A DNA stretch of 64,000 nt, taken from assembly GCF_002261225.1 (NCBI RefSeq), contig NZ_NEVM01000001.1:496001-560000 (forward strand), written 5' to 3'. The notes under the pieces are model-generated. The model had not been told where the DNA came from. It ran no database searches and was given only the letters and a program-made list of their open reading frames with translations. Position 1 is the stretch's first letter; each line of letters opens with the position of its first letter. The translations under genes and the position numbers were made by a program. This stretch comes from Bordetella genomosp. 10 (GTDB lineage: Bacteria > Pseudomonadota > Gammaproteobacteria > Burkholderiales > Burkholderiaceae_B). Positions 21,773 to 30,828 of this stretch are shown here, one piece after another.

Positions 21773-24700
21773 GGCGCCTTGGCCGTTTCCTGCGCCATAT
21801 CCTGGTCTGGTGGGTGCCCGGCCTGCTGCTGCTGTGCGCCATCGCGGTGGGCGCGCTGGCCTGGCTGGTGGCCGCGCCGGCGGGCACGCGCGTGCTGCTG
21901 GCGCGGGTGGCCGAGCAGTTCGACTCGCGCATCGACAACGTGCAGGGGTCGCTGTGGCACGGCTTGCGGGTCGGGCAACTGGACTTGCATCTGCCGGGCG
22001 TGGAGATACAGGCCGAGGATTTCGCGTTGACGGTGGCGTGGCCGGCCCTGTGGCATCGCCGCCTGCTGGTGCCCACGCTTTCCGCGGCCAGCCTGCGCGT
22101 GGAACTGACCACGCAGCCGGAGGAGGCGACGCCGGAGGACGAGACGGCGGGCGGCGGGATGCCCGAACTGCCGGTGGAGATCGAGGTGCAGCGCCTGGCC
22201 GTGGGGGAATTCAGCCTGGCGCGCGACGGGCAGTCCATGTTGCCCGTGACCCTGGGCAACATGGCCGCCAGCCTGTCGGCCGGCCGGGGGGGCGCGCAAT
22301 TGCGGCTGGACAGCCTGCATGTCGGCCACGAGATCGCGCAGGTCGACGCGCAAGGCGAGGCCAGCGTGAGCCGCCTGGCCGCGCCCTGGCCCATGAATGT
22401 CGATTTGCGGATGACAGCAACCGGCCAGGGCGCCGATTCGCCGCTGTGCCTGAAGCAACTGGACGCTTTGCGCGTGCCGGCGGGCAAGGCGGCCGGCAAT
22501 GGCGCGCCGGCGGCGGCAGGGAAGGGCAAGGCCGCGAAGAACGGGAAGGATGCCGGAAGCGCGAAGGGCGGCAAGGGGGGCAAGGGCCCCGGCAGCACCA
22601 GTGGCGGCAAGGAAGGCAAGGGCCAGAGCGCCAAGGGCGCCAGTGGCATCGGGAATCCCAAGGATGCCAAGGATCTCAAGGACGCCAAGGACTCCAAGGA
22701 CGCCAAGGACTCCAAGGACGCCAAGGACGCCAAGGACGCCAAGGACGCGGCCAGCTCGGCCCAGGCCGATGTCCCCCATGACGCCCAGGGCGCCGCGCCG
22801 GCGGCCTGCGTCGTCGACGTCCAGGCCCACGCGGTGGGCGATCTCGATGACTTGAACGTGACGCTGGCTGGCCGCGGCGCCGACGCCAGCGTGGACCTGC
22901 GCGCCGCGCTGAGCCCCCTGGCCGCATTCCCCGCGCGCAGCGTGGACCTGGCCCTGGTGCTGCCGGACCGCTCCGGCGCCACGCTGGCCCTGAAGGCCGA
23001 GCGCGCCGCGGACGGCGCCGCCGAGCGCCTGACCGGCAAGCTGGCCGCGGACCGCCTGGACGTCGGCCGGCTGGTGGGCGGCGGTCTGCCGCAGGCCGTC
23101 CTCACCACGAATGCCGACGTCGACGTCGAATTGACCGACGCCTACGTGCTGCGCCGCGCCCACGTCGGACTGGACATCGCCGACGCCAGCCGCTGGAATC
23201 GCCAGCCGCTGGCCGGCACCGCGCGTATCGAGGTGGCCACCGGCGCGATCACGGACGCGGCGGCGGACTGGCCGGCGGCGCTGGCGGGCATCCAGGTGGA
23301 CCGCTTCGACGTCGACGTGAAACTGGGGCGCAACCGCGTGCGCACCGCCGGCAGGGTCGGCCTGTCCGACGGCGCCATCACGCTGGATGCGCAGGCGCCC
23401 GAGCTGGCCGCCTTCTGGCCCGGCCTGCCCGGCGGCGCCCGGGCGCAAGGCAAGCTGTCCGGCACGCCCGCGCGCCATCGCCTGGAGCTCACCGCCGGCT
23501 ACACCCCCGCGCGCGTGCACCCGGGCCTGCTGGGGCAGGACAAGGCGGACGCCTCCTTTGTCATCGAAGGCGGCTGGGGCTCGCCCGCCGGCGCGCGGCG
23601 CGCGAATACGAGCACCAGCACCAGCGCGAATGCGGCGCGAACGCCGGCGGCCGCCAACGCGGCGGCGCCGACGGCAGGATCGGCGGGATCGGCGGGATCG
23701 ATGGCACCGGCGGGATCGACGACGCCGGCGCAATCGGCGGCCGCGGCGGCCGTGCTGGCCGCGGGCGCCGACCCCCAGACCGGCTGGCGCGGTTCCATCG
23801 TGCGCCTGCAGGCCTCGCATGCCGGCTTCCAGGTGAATATCGCGCAGCCGGTCACGGTCGCCTTCCTGCCCCATGCCGTGGCCCCGGCCTGGCAATGGCA
23901 GGTCGGCGCGGCCAGCATCGGCCTGGGGCTGCCCAGCGGCGACCGCCTGACGCTGGCCCACGGCGGATCGCGCGGCGGCGCGGGCCGCTGGGAGACCGCC
24001 GGCCGCATGGACAACTTCGTGCTGACGCCCAAGCTGGTGGGCAGCGTGATCCGCGCCACCGACCCGGCCGCGCTCGACAACAAGAACGCATCCCAGGGCC
24101 GCCAGTCGAAAATCAACGCGAGCATCCCCGGCGGCCAGCGCAGCATCGCCCTGGACGCCTCCTGGGACCTGAAATTCGCCGGCACGCTGAAGGGCAATGT
24201 GCGCCTGGCGCGCCGGGGCGGCGACCTGCGCATTCCCGGCGACCCGCCCATTCCGCTGGGCCTGAAGACCCTGCTGCTGGAGATCAACGCCACCGCCGTC
24301 TCGGCGTCCAGCAGCCGGCTGGACGCCACCCTGGACCTCGCCACCGAGAAAATGGGCCTGATCTCCGGCAAGGGCAGCGCCATGCTGGTCACGGGCAAGG
24401 ACGGGACGCCGGGCCTGGCGGCCAATCAACCCATGCGCGTGAACCTGCACGCCGACATCGCCGACCTGGCCTGGCTGAGCCTGTTCACCGGCGACGCCAC
24501 CGAACTGGGCGGTTCGCTCAAGGCCGATATCGACGCGCAGGGCACGATGGCCGGCGGCTGGCGCGCCAACGGCGCCATCAATGGGCAGAAATTGCGCGTG
24601 GTGCGCATCGACGACGGCGTGCGGCTGCTCGACGGCACGCTGTCGGCCCATTTGCGCGACGACGTCCTGACGCTGGACAGCCTGCGCTTTCCCGCCACCT

Positions 24701-25809
24701 TGCGGGTGCTGCCCAAGGAGTCGCGCACGCGCGACTGGGTGACCCAGAGCCCCGACGCCAAGGGCGGCTACATCGAGGCCAAGGGCGACTGGAACCTCTC
24801 CAAGTCCGAGGGCAAGGTGCGCGTGACCCTGTCCCGCTACGCCGCCATGCAGCGCGCCGACCGCTTCGCCATGATGTCCGGCCACATCGATATCGACGCC
24901 GCCTTGCCGCGCCTGGACGTCACCGGCGACGTCAAGGCCGACGCCGGCTGGGCCAGCATCGAGCTGTTGAGCGAGGTGCCGTCGCTGGACGACGACGTGC
25001 GCCTGCATCGCGCCGGCGACCAGCCGCCCGGCGAGGCCGCGTCGTCGCCGCTGGCGCTGTCCATGGACCTGAACGTGGACATGGGCCCGCGCTTCTACCT
25101 GACCGGCATGGGATTGGACACCGGCCTGAAGGGCAGCCTGCGCATCCGCTACGTCGACCGCAAGCTCAGCGGGACCGGACGCCTGTTCACCTCGGGCGGC
25201 CGCATCGACGCCTACGGGCAGCGCCTGCAACTGCGGCACGGCACGGTCACTTTCCAGGGCGCCGTCGACAACCCGCTGCTGGATATCGAGGCCCTGCGCA
25301 CCGGCGAGCAGGTCGAGGCCGGCGTCCGGGTGTCGGGCACGGCCCAACGGCCGCGCATCGACCTGGTGTCCTATCCGGACGTCAGCGACGTCGACAAGCT
25401 TTCCTGGCTGGTGCTGGGCCGCGCGGCCGACGCCAGCGGCAGCGACACGGCCTTGCTGCTGTCCGTGGGCACCGCGCTGCTGGGCGGCGGCGAGCCGTTC
25501 TACAAGCAACTGGGGCTGGACGACGTCGGCATCCGCAACGGCACCATCGGCTCGTCCGGCAGCCTGCTGCCCGAATATACGGTGGCGAGCAAGGTCAACG
25601 CCGACTCCGACAGCACCCTGGCCACCCAGTTCCTGGTCGCCAGCAAGAAGCTGGCCAACGGCATCACCCTGAGCATCGAGCAGGCCATGTCCGGCGCCGG
25701 CACGGTGGGCCGCGCCAGCTACGCGCTGTCGCGCCGCTGGTCCCTGGACGCGAAGGGCGGCACGGTCAACGGGCTGGCCCTGATCTACCGGACCTTCTGG
25801 GGCGATTGA
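21769..25809 (+). CDS. tamB: Translocation and assembly module protein TamB
   Basis: AsmA-like bridge protein spanning the periplasm, thought to work with TamA in envelope assembly or phospholipid transport; 1346 residues. The start is inferred as TTG 21769, giving a four-base overlap with the tamA stop and a signal anchor (HILVWWVPGLLLLCAIAVGALAW begins near residue 10). The long beta-rich middle ends in a C-terminal DUF490 domain (SGTGRLFTSGGRIDAYGQRL, VRVSGTAQRPRIDLVSYP, VSDVDKLSWLVLGR). Two low-complexity insertions are unusual: residues about 238-330 (Gly/Lys then ten KDx units) and about 611-664 (Ala/Ser/Thr/Gly). Confidence 0.92.
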   Translation: MRRLGRFLRHILVWWVPGLLLLCAIAVGALAWLVAAPAGTRVLLARVAEQFDSRIDNVQGSLWHGLRVGQLDLHLPGVEIQAEDFALTVAWPALWHRRLLVPTLSAASLRVELTTQPEEATPEDETAGGGMPELPVEIEVQRLAVGEFSLARDGQSMLPVTLGNMAASLSAGRGGAQLRLDSLHVGHEIAQVDAQGEASVSRLAAPWPMNVDLRMTATGQGADSPLCLKQLDALRVPAGKAAGNGAPAAAGKGKAAKNGKDAGSAKGGKGGKGPGSTSGGKEGKGQSAKGASGIGNPKDAKDLKDAKDSKDAKDSKDAKDAKDAKDAASSAQADVPHDAQGAAPAACVVDVQAHAVGDLDDLNVTLAGRGADASVDLRAALSPLAAFPARSVDLALVLPDRSGATLALKAERAADGAAERLTGKLAADRLDVGRLVGGGLPQAVLTTNADVDVELTDAYVLRRAHVGLDIADASRWNRQPLAGTARIEVATGAITDAAADWPAALAGIQVDRFDVDVKLGRNRVRTAGRVGLSDGAITLDAQAPELAAFWPGLPGGARAQGKLSGTPARHRLELTAGYTPARVHPGLLGQDKADASFVIEGGWGSPAGARRANTSTSTSANAARTPAAANAAAPTAGSAGSAGSMAPAGSTTPAQSAAAAAVLAAGADPQTGWRGSIVRLQASHAGFQVNIAQPVTVAFLPHAVAPAWQWQVGAASIGLGLPSGDRLTLAHGGSRGGAGRWETAGRMDNFVLTPKLVGSVIRATDPAALDNKNASQGRQSKINASIPGGQRSIALDASWDLKFAGTLKGNVRLARRGGDLRIPGDPPIPLGLKTLLLEINATAVSASSSRLDATLDLATEKMGLISGKGSAMLVTGKDGTPGLAANQPMRVNLHADIADLAWLSLFTGDATELGGSLKADIDAQGTMAGGWRANGAINGQKLRVVRIDDGVRLLDGTLSAHLRDDVLTLDSLRFPATLRVLPKESRTRDWVTQSPDAKGGYIEAKGDWNLSKSEGKVRVTLSRYAAMQRADRFAMMSGHIDIDAALPRLDVTGDVKADAGWASIELLSEVPSLDDDVRLHRAGDQPPGEAASSPLALSMDLNVDMGPRFYLTGMGLDTGLKGSLRIRYVDRKLSGTGRLFTSGGRIDAYGQRLQLRHGTVTFQGAVDNPLLDIEALRTGEQVEAGVRVSGTAQRPRIDLVSYPDVSDVDKLSWLVLGRAADASGSDTALLLSVGTALLGGGEPFYKQLGLDDVGIRNGTIGSSGSLLPEYTVASKVNADSDSTLATQFLVASKKLANGITLSIEQAMSGAGTVGRASYALSRRWSLDAKGGTVNGLALIYRTFWGD
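22660..22749 (+). repeat. Ten tandem 9-bp units encoding Lys-Asp-x in TamB
   Basis: Ten copies of AAGGAYNNC (consensus AAGGACGCC) in frame encode KDA KDL KDA KDS KDA KDS KDA KDA KDA KDA, residues 298-327 of TamB. Several units are identical at the DNA level, so slippage or recombination could change copy number without breaking the frame. Confidence 0.93.
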
Positions 25810-25856
25810 GGCGCACGCTAAAATACGCCCCCGATACCCTCTGAACGGTTTTTTCT

Positions 25857-26420
25857 ATGAGCATCAAAAGCGACCTGTGGATACGCCGCGCCGCCGCGGC
25901 CGGCATGATCGAGCCCTTCGAGCCGGGCCAGGTCCGCGCTCACAATGGCGAACGTATCGTCAGCTATGGCACCAGCAGCTATGGCTACGACGTGCGCTGC
26001 GCGAACGAATTCAAGATCTTCACCAACATCAACTCGACCATCGTCGATCCGAAGAACTTCGACGAAGGGTCCTTCGTCGATTTTTCCGGCGACGTGTGCA
26101 TCATTCCGCCCAACTCCTTCGCCTTGGCGCGCACCGTGGAGTATTTCCGCATTCCGCGCAGTGTGCTGACCATTTGCCTGGGCAAGAGCACCTACGCGCG
26201 TTGCGGCATCATCGTCAACGTGACGCCGCTGGAGCCGGAATGGGAAGGCCACGTGACGCTGGAGTTCTCCAACACCACGCCGCTGCCGGCCAAGATCTAC
26301 GCGGGCGAAGGCTGCGCCCAGATGCTGTTCCTGGAAAGCGACGAGGTCTGCGAGACCTCGTATCGCGACCGCGGCGGCAAATACCAGGGCCAGCGCGGCG
26401 TCACGCTGCCGCGCACCTGA
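25857..26420 (+). CDS. dcd: dCTP deaminase
   Basis: Converts dCTP to dUTP for thymidylate synthesis; cytosolic trimer. It has 187 residues, the normal size. Key motifs are [47 protein letters not shown] and [22 protein letters not shown] (written here in parts), with Glu136 in VTLEF as the expected catalytic glutamate. GCTAAAATACG near 25816 is a likely -10 element, leaving a short leader. It links functionally to thyA/folA found at 48 kb. Confidence 0.96.
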   Translation: MSIKSDLWIRRAAAAGMIEPFEPGQVRAHNGERIVSYGTSSYGYDVRCANEFKIFTNINSTIVDPKNFDEGSFVDFSGDVCIIPPNSFALARTVEYFRIPRSVLTICLGKSTYARCGIIVNVTPLEPEWEGHVTLEFSNTTPLPAKIYAGEGCAQMLFLESDEVCETSYRDRGGKYQGQRGVTLPRT

Positions 26421-26470
26421 TCCGGGCAGCGAGCCGCTGTCGCGCGGCGCGGACGTAATCGGTTATCGCG

Positions 26471-26956
26471 CTATTGCGCTCGCGCGGCGCGGATGTAATA
26501 GATGTCCCAGGCGTCTTCCGACGTCTGGACATAGCCGTGGCGCCGGTAGAAGGCATTCGAGGGACTGTCGCGCAGCGCGCCGAGGTGGATGGCTCGGCCG
26601 GCCTCGTCGGCCTGCGCGGCGATGCGCCGCATGACGATACCGCCCAGGCCCCGGTTCTGGAACGCCGGCAGGATGTAGAGGTGGTCCAGCTTCAGGCCCT
26701 CGTCGATGGGGCGCAGGGTGTAAAACCCGGCCCGGCGTCCGTCGACTTCGATCGTCCACGTACAGTCCGGCATCCAGTTGTCGCGCAGCCGCTTGCGCGC
26801 GCGTTCGGGGTCGTAGCGGCCCACGCGCTCCAGGCTGGCGCGCATGGATTCGGCGCGCAGGTCCGCCAGGGCTTCGAGATCGCCCGCGGCGGCCGGCTTG
26901 AAAACAACGGCCGCCGGATCGGGCGCACCGGCAGGATGGGGCGGTTCTTGCTGCAT
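26471..26956 (-). CDS. GNAT-family N-acetyltransferase
   Basis: A 161-residue GNAT protein. After a Pro/Ala-rich start, the domain runs from VVFKPAAAGDLEALADLRAESM, through LDHLYILPAFQNRGLGGIVMRRI (motif A, QNRGLG) to NAFYRRHGYVQTSED (motif B). Substrate unknown; the IPAFQNRGLG style is common in small-molecule or protein N-terminal acetylases. It starts 10 bases after the TRAP-type binding protein gene on the same strand and may be co-transcribed with it. Confidence 0.85.
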   Translation of the reverse strand: MQQEPPHPAGAPDPAAVVFKPAAAGDLEALADLRAESMRASLERVGRYDPERARKRLRDNWMPDCTWTIEVDGRRAGFYTLRPIDEGLKLDHLYILPAFQNRGLGGIVMRRIAAQADEAGRAIHLGALRDSPSNAFYRRHGYVQTSEDAWDIYYIRAARAQ

Positions 26957-26966
26957 GACCGCGCTT

Positions 26967-27983
26967 CTACTTGCCCTGATAACGCTTGAGTATGGCCGCG
27001 CCGTCCGCGCCGGTCTGCTGCTTCCAGGTCGCCACGGCGTCGGCGGCGGCGTCCTTCAGCGCCTTCTTCACGCTCCCCGGGACGTGGGTATCGATCGCCA
27101 CGCCGTTCTTGCGCATATTGTCGTAGTTCGCCTTCAGCCGGCCCTGGATGCGTTTCCATTGCTCGGCTTCGGTCTCGGCGGCGGCCTGGTCGATGGCCTT
27201 GCGCTCGGCCGGGCTCAACGCCTTGTAGGCGTCCAGGTTCATCGTCGCCACCGAAATCGGCATGGCGTAGTTGATTTCCGCGAAGGCCGGCAGGTATTGC
27301 CAGAGCTTGCGGCCGGCGCCGCCGTCGCCCGAGGACAGCACCGCGTTGACGTCGCCGGCGGCGATGCGCGGCATGGCGTCGGCGAAGGAAATGTTCGAGG
27401 CCTTGGCGCCGGCCTTGGTCATGGTGGCCTGCGAGGTGTCGTCATAGGTGCGGATGGACAGCGCCTTCAGGTCGGCCACGCTCTTGATGGGCGTCTTCGA
27501 CCAGATGCCGGACGCCGGCCAGGGCGTGGTGTACAGCAGCTTCTGGTTGTGTTCGGCCAGGAGCTTTTCGTAGGCGGGGCGCGAGGCCTTGGTCAGCGCC
27601 CGGGCTTTTTGCAGGGAGTCGGCCAGGAAGGGCAGGGAAGACACGCCGAAGATCGGGTACGTGTTCGACAGGCCGCCGGCGAAGGCGTCGCCCGCGTCGA
27701 CCTTGCGGGCCTGCACGGCGTCGATCATGCCGGCCGACTTGATGCCCTTGGCGGCGTCGAAGGAGGGCTCGATGATCACTTCGCCATGGGTCTTGCGTTT
27801 CACCAGGTCCGCGAAGGTGCTCACGCCAAGTCCCGGCATCGCGGTGGCGGGATATTCCGTGGTCATGGTCAAGGTCGTGGCGGCCTGCGCCGCGGTGGCC
27901 GTGGCGGCGCTGGCGGCCACGCCCACGAACATCGATACCGCCTGGGAAACATGAATCCGACGAATCCGGGACAAGATAGCCAT
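26967..27983 (-). CDS. TRAP-type substrate-binding protein (DctP family)
   Basis: Periplasmic solute-binding protein, 338 residues. GGAGGTGG lies four bases before ATG 27983, so that start is preferred to an upstream ATG at 28058. A signal peptide ends around AQA-ATTL. The DctP/DUF-type fold is suggested by TTEYPATAMPGLGVSTFADLVKRKTHGEV, PFLADSLQKARALTKASRPAYEKLL, and IRTYDDTSQATMTKAGAKASNISFADAMPRIAAGDV (read in parts), the usual organic-acid-binding layout. No dctQ/dctM membrane genes lie next to it, so its transporter, if any, is elsewhere. It could serve as an orphan receptor or extracytoplasmic carrier. Confidence 0.85.
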   Translation of the reverse strand: MAILSRIRRIHVSQAVSMFVGVAASAATATAAQAATTLTMTTEYPATAMPGLGVSTFADLVKRKTHGEVIIEPSFDAAKGIKSAGMIDAVQARKVDAGDAFAGGLSNTYPIFGVSSLPFLADSLQKARALTKASRPAYEKLLAEHNQKLLYTTPWPASGIWSKTPIKSVADLKALSIRTYDDTSQATMTKAGAKASNISFADAMPRIAAGDVNAVLSSGDGGAGRKLWQYLPAFAEINYAMPISVATMNLDAYKALSPAERKAIDQAAAETEAEQWKRIQGRLKANYDNMRKNGVAIDTHVPGSVKKALKDAAADAVATWKQQTGADGAAILKRYQGK

Positions 27984-28348
27984 ACCACCTCCGAGAATTC
28001 CCGCGGCGCGCGGGCAGGGTGACAAATATATACAGCCGCGCACCCGGCCGGACGGCACCTAGGGAAAGTCTCTACGGCAGCGCACGCGCCGGACGCCCCG
28101 ATCGTGCCGGCGCCGGCACGCCACCCCCGCGCCCGCCGGGTGGCCGGCCCCGCCGCGCACCGGGGAATCCGCCCGTAAATTGAAGTTGGGTTACATCTTG
28201 TATTCCTCTACTATACGGGCGGCGTTTTGAAAAAAACCAAAGGCGATTCCCCCTGCCCGGGATTGCGCGACGACAGGCGGCCGGCCGCGTCCCGCGGAGG
28301 GCTCGCCCGAGCGCGTGGCGCCTGCACTGCCGGTCCGTAGGATTTTGC
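27984..28348. other. Divergent intergenic region with promoter and palindrome
   Basis: A spacer between the TRAP binding protein and the TPR/C39 gene. It holds an 18-bp perfect palindrome CGTGCCGGCGCCGGCACG at 28103-28120 and an AT-rich island at 28176-28245. No open frame is convincing. Confidence 0.5.
28186..28214 (+). promoter_or_regulatory. Sigma70-type promoter candidate for the TPR/C39 gene
   Basis: TTGGGT (28186) and TACTAT (28209-28214) are separated by exactly 17 bases in an AT-rich island otherwise absent nearby. Transcription would start about 130 bases before the ATG at 28349. Confidence 0.5.
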
Positions 28349-30625
28349 ATGCTCTTTGCTTCCCGCTATGCCCCGCCGCTGGTTTCCGAGGAGTTGCAGC
28401 CAGGCGCCGACGCCCTGGCGCAGGGGCGTTACATCGATGCCTGGCGGCTGCTGGAGCAGGCCAGCCGCGACAAGCTGTCCGTCCTGCCCTGCAACGCCTT
28501 GCTGGCGGCCGAGGCGGCGCGCGCCCTGGGCCTGGAGCGCCGCTACCGCGCCGTGGTGCGCTGGGCCCGCAAGCGCTGGCCCGACAACCCTTATGTGCTG
28601 CTGGAGTGGCTGCGCCAGGCCGTGCGCAGCGACATCGGCCCCGCGGTCTCCCAGTTGACGGGCATGCTGGCGGCGGGACGGGTGCCCGAGGCGGCCCGCT
28701 CGCTGGCCGAGGCCGTCATGCTGTCGGCCCAGTTGCGCGGCGTCGCGCCGGTCCAGGCCATCCAGCACCTGCCCAGCCCCCATCTGCTGATGTTCGAGCG
28801 CGATCCGCGCGTCGCTTATACCCTGGGCCACGCCTGGGCCAACCAGCGCGAGTGGGAGAGGGCGGCGGCGGCCCTGCGGCGCGCCGTCGACCTGGCGCCG
28901 CGCTGGCATCGCGCCCGCGCCAGCCTGGCGCACGTGCTGATGTCCGCCGCCCTGTACGAGCAGGCGCGCGAGTCGGTCAAGGCCGACGGCGGCGACGAAC
29001 CCTATGACTACCTGCGCCTGTGCCTGGAACTGAGCCTGAACAATCTGCATGCGGCCTGTCGCATCGGCACGGCTTACATGGCGCGATGGCCGGACGGCGA
29101 CACCCGCGAGAAGGTGCGGGATTGGCTGATCTTCGCGACCAGCCTGCTGCGCGACGCCTACCAGTTGACGACTCTGCTCGTCCCCGCGCTGGGGGCGGAC
29201 CACGCGATGGCGGAGTGCGAGCGCCTGCTGGCCTGCCCGCGCGTGCTGCTGGCGCTGCCGCCGTTGTGCCAGGCGCGCCACCAGTGCGTGTCCACCGCCG
29301 CCGCGATGGTGGCGGCATGGCACGGCGATCCCCATGAGCCGCAGGCCTTGCACGCGGCCCTGGGCGGGCAGGCCGGCGTTGAGATGGGCCGCCTGCGCGA
29401 CTATTTCCTGGCGCGCGATTACCGCGTGGAATTCGTGCTGATGCGGCCGCCCGTGCTGCAAGCCTTGCTGTCGGCGGGCTTGCCGGTGATCGGCCTGGTC
29501 GACGGGCCTTTTTCCTCGCATGTGGACGTGGTCTGCGGCTACGACGCCGGGCATGGCGTGTTCTTCCGACGGGATCCTGAACGCTGGGCCCTGCAATGGA
29601 GCAGCGAGGCCGACCTGGCGCGCCGCTACGGACCGGGCGGCGAGGTCGGCATGGTGCTGGTGCCGCCGGCGCACGCCGATTTCGCGTTCGATCCGGCCTG
29701 GCGCCATGCCGACGCCGCCGTGCTGGACGGCTTGCGGCGCGCCTGCGCCCGCGGCGACGTGGCCGGCGCGATCGCCTGGCATGCGCGCATCGGCGACGAT
29801 TCGCCCCTGGTCCTGCAGCGCACCCAGGCGGCCCAGGGCATCGTCGAGTCGCCGCGCGACTTCGGCCGCGTGCTGGCGCGCATCGTCCGGAATCCCCGCC
29901 TGCCGGCGCTGGTGCGCTGGCGCGCGCTGGTCATGATCGACGACGCCGTCGTCCTGCGCCGGCACAAGCGCGAAGTGCTGGCCGGCCTGCCGGGGCGCGA
30001 CGCCGCGCGCTACGTGGAAGGCGTCGAGCTGCTGGCGCTGCGCCGCTGGGCGCGGGCCTGCGTCGTCCTGGAGCCGCTGGCCCGGCGCTATCGCTCGCAC
30101 GCCCCCCTGTGGCTGCGCCTGGCCCAGGCCCAGCTCCAGTTGGGTCTGGCCGACGCTTCCTGGCACAGCGCCGTCTGCGCATTGGCCGGCAGTCCGCAGG
30201 CGCCCGCGGTGATCCAGCACGTGGCCGCGATGTTTCCCGCGCTGTATGACCGGGCCGAGCGCCTGCGCCGCTGGCGCATGCTGCGGCGCCAGGCGCCGGG
30301 CACCTACGCGGAAGTGCTGGCCGAAGCCGACGCGCGCGAATGCGGACGCCAGGGGCCGGGCTACGAGCGGGCGCTCCTGCGCTGCATCGCCTGGGAGCCC
30401 ATGCGGATGCGGCATTACGAGCGCCTGGCGCAGTGGTATCTGGCCCGGGGCCGGGCCGAGCAGGCACGCGCTGTGCTGGAGCTGGCCCGGCGCCGGCTGG
30501 CGCCGGCCGACGCGCCTTCCCGGCCGGCGCCCGGGAAGGCCGCCGCCTTCGGCGGGGCGCGCCTGGGGTTCCTGCTGCGCGGCATCGGAGGGCCGGACCG
30601 GCAGCCTCGCCGCGGCGGGCATTGA
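28349..30625 (+). CDS. TPR protein with embedded C39-like cysteine peptidase domain
   Basis: A 758-residue protein with no signal peptide or membrane segments. Residues 1-300 are helical TPR-like repeats (GRYIDAWRLLEQASR, ANQREWERAAAALRRAVDLAPRW). Residues about 300-415 resemble a papain-fold C39/BtrH-like domain: Cys313 in HQCVSTAAAM, His391 in SSHVDVVCGYD and Asp409 in FFRRDP form a plausible triad. Residues 480-720 return to TPR-like helices. The architecture suggests a peptidase or peptidase-fold recognition module held on a helical scaffold. It is a single gene with its own promoter, far from any bacteriocin transporter. The peptidase activity and substrate are inference; the fold call is from motif layout only. 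Confidence 0.72.
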   Translation: MLFASRYAPPLVSEELQPGADALAQGRYIDAWRLLEQASRDKLSVLPCNALLAAEAARALGLERRYRAVVRWARKRWPDNPYVLLEWLRQAVRSDIGPAVSQLTGMLAAGRVPEAARSLAEAVMLSAQLRGVAPVQAIQHLPSPHLLMFERDPRVAYTLGHAWANQREWERAAAALRRAVDLAPRWHRARASLAHVLMSAALYEQARESVKADGGDEPYDYLRLCLELSLNNLHAACRIGTAYMARWPDGDTREKVRDWLIFATSLLRDAYQLTTLLVPALGADHAMAECERLLACPRVLLALPPLCQARHQCVSTAAAMVAAWHGDPHEPQALHAALGGQAGVEMGRLRDYFLARDYRVEFVLMRPPVLQALLSAGLPVIGLVDGPFSSHVDVVCGYDAGHGVFFRRDPERWALQWSSEADLARRYGPGGEVGMVLVPPAHADFAFDPAWRHADAAVLDGLRRACARGDVAGAIAWHARIGDDSPLVLQRTQAAQGIVESPRDFGRVLARIVRNPRLPALVRWRALVMIDDAVVLRRHKREVLAGLPGRDAARYVEGVELLALRRWARACVVLEPLARRYRSHAPLWLRLAQAQLQLGLADASWHSAVCALAGSPQAPAVIQHVAAMFPALYDRAERLRRWRMLRRQAPGTYAEVLAEADARECGRQGPGYERALLRCIAWEPMRMRHYERLAQWYLARGRAEQARAVLELARRRLAPADAPSRPAPGKAAAFGGARLGFLLRGIGGPDRQPRRGGH

Positions 30626-30828
30626 GGCGCGGCGTCCGCGCGGCGGCCGGTCGCGGGAAGGCGGGGCTCGTCCAGGGCTAAAATTCCGGCGGCGTTGTCC
30701 GTCCGGCGTCCCGCCATCCGCCGCGCCGTCCACCGTGCTGCCCACTGCGTCGTCCATCGTCATGCGCCTGTCCCGCGCAAGCAGTACACTCGGCCCGCTT
30801 TCGCCATACCCCCCGCAGGAGTGCCCGC

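Noticed and set aside
21730..25509. 1259-residue minus-strand frame antisense to tamB
   Set aside because: No recognisable domain; the plus strand encodes TamB with a conserved C-terminal domain.
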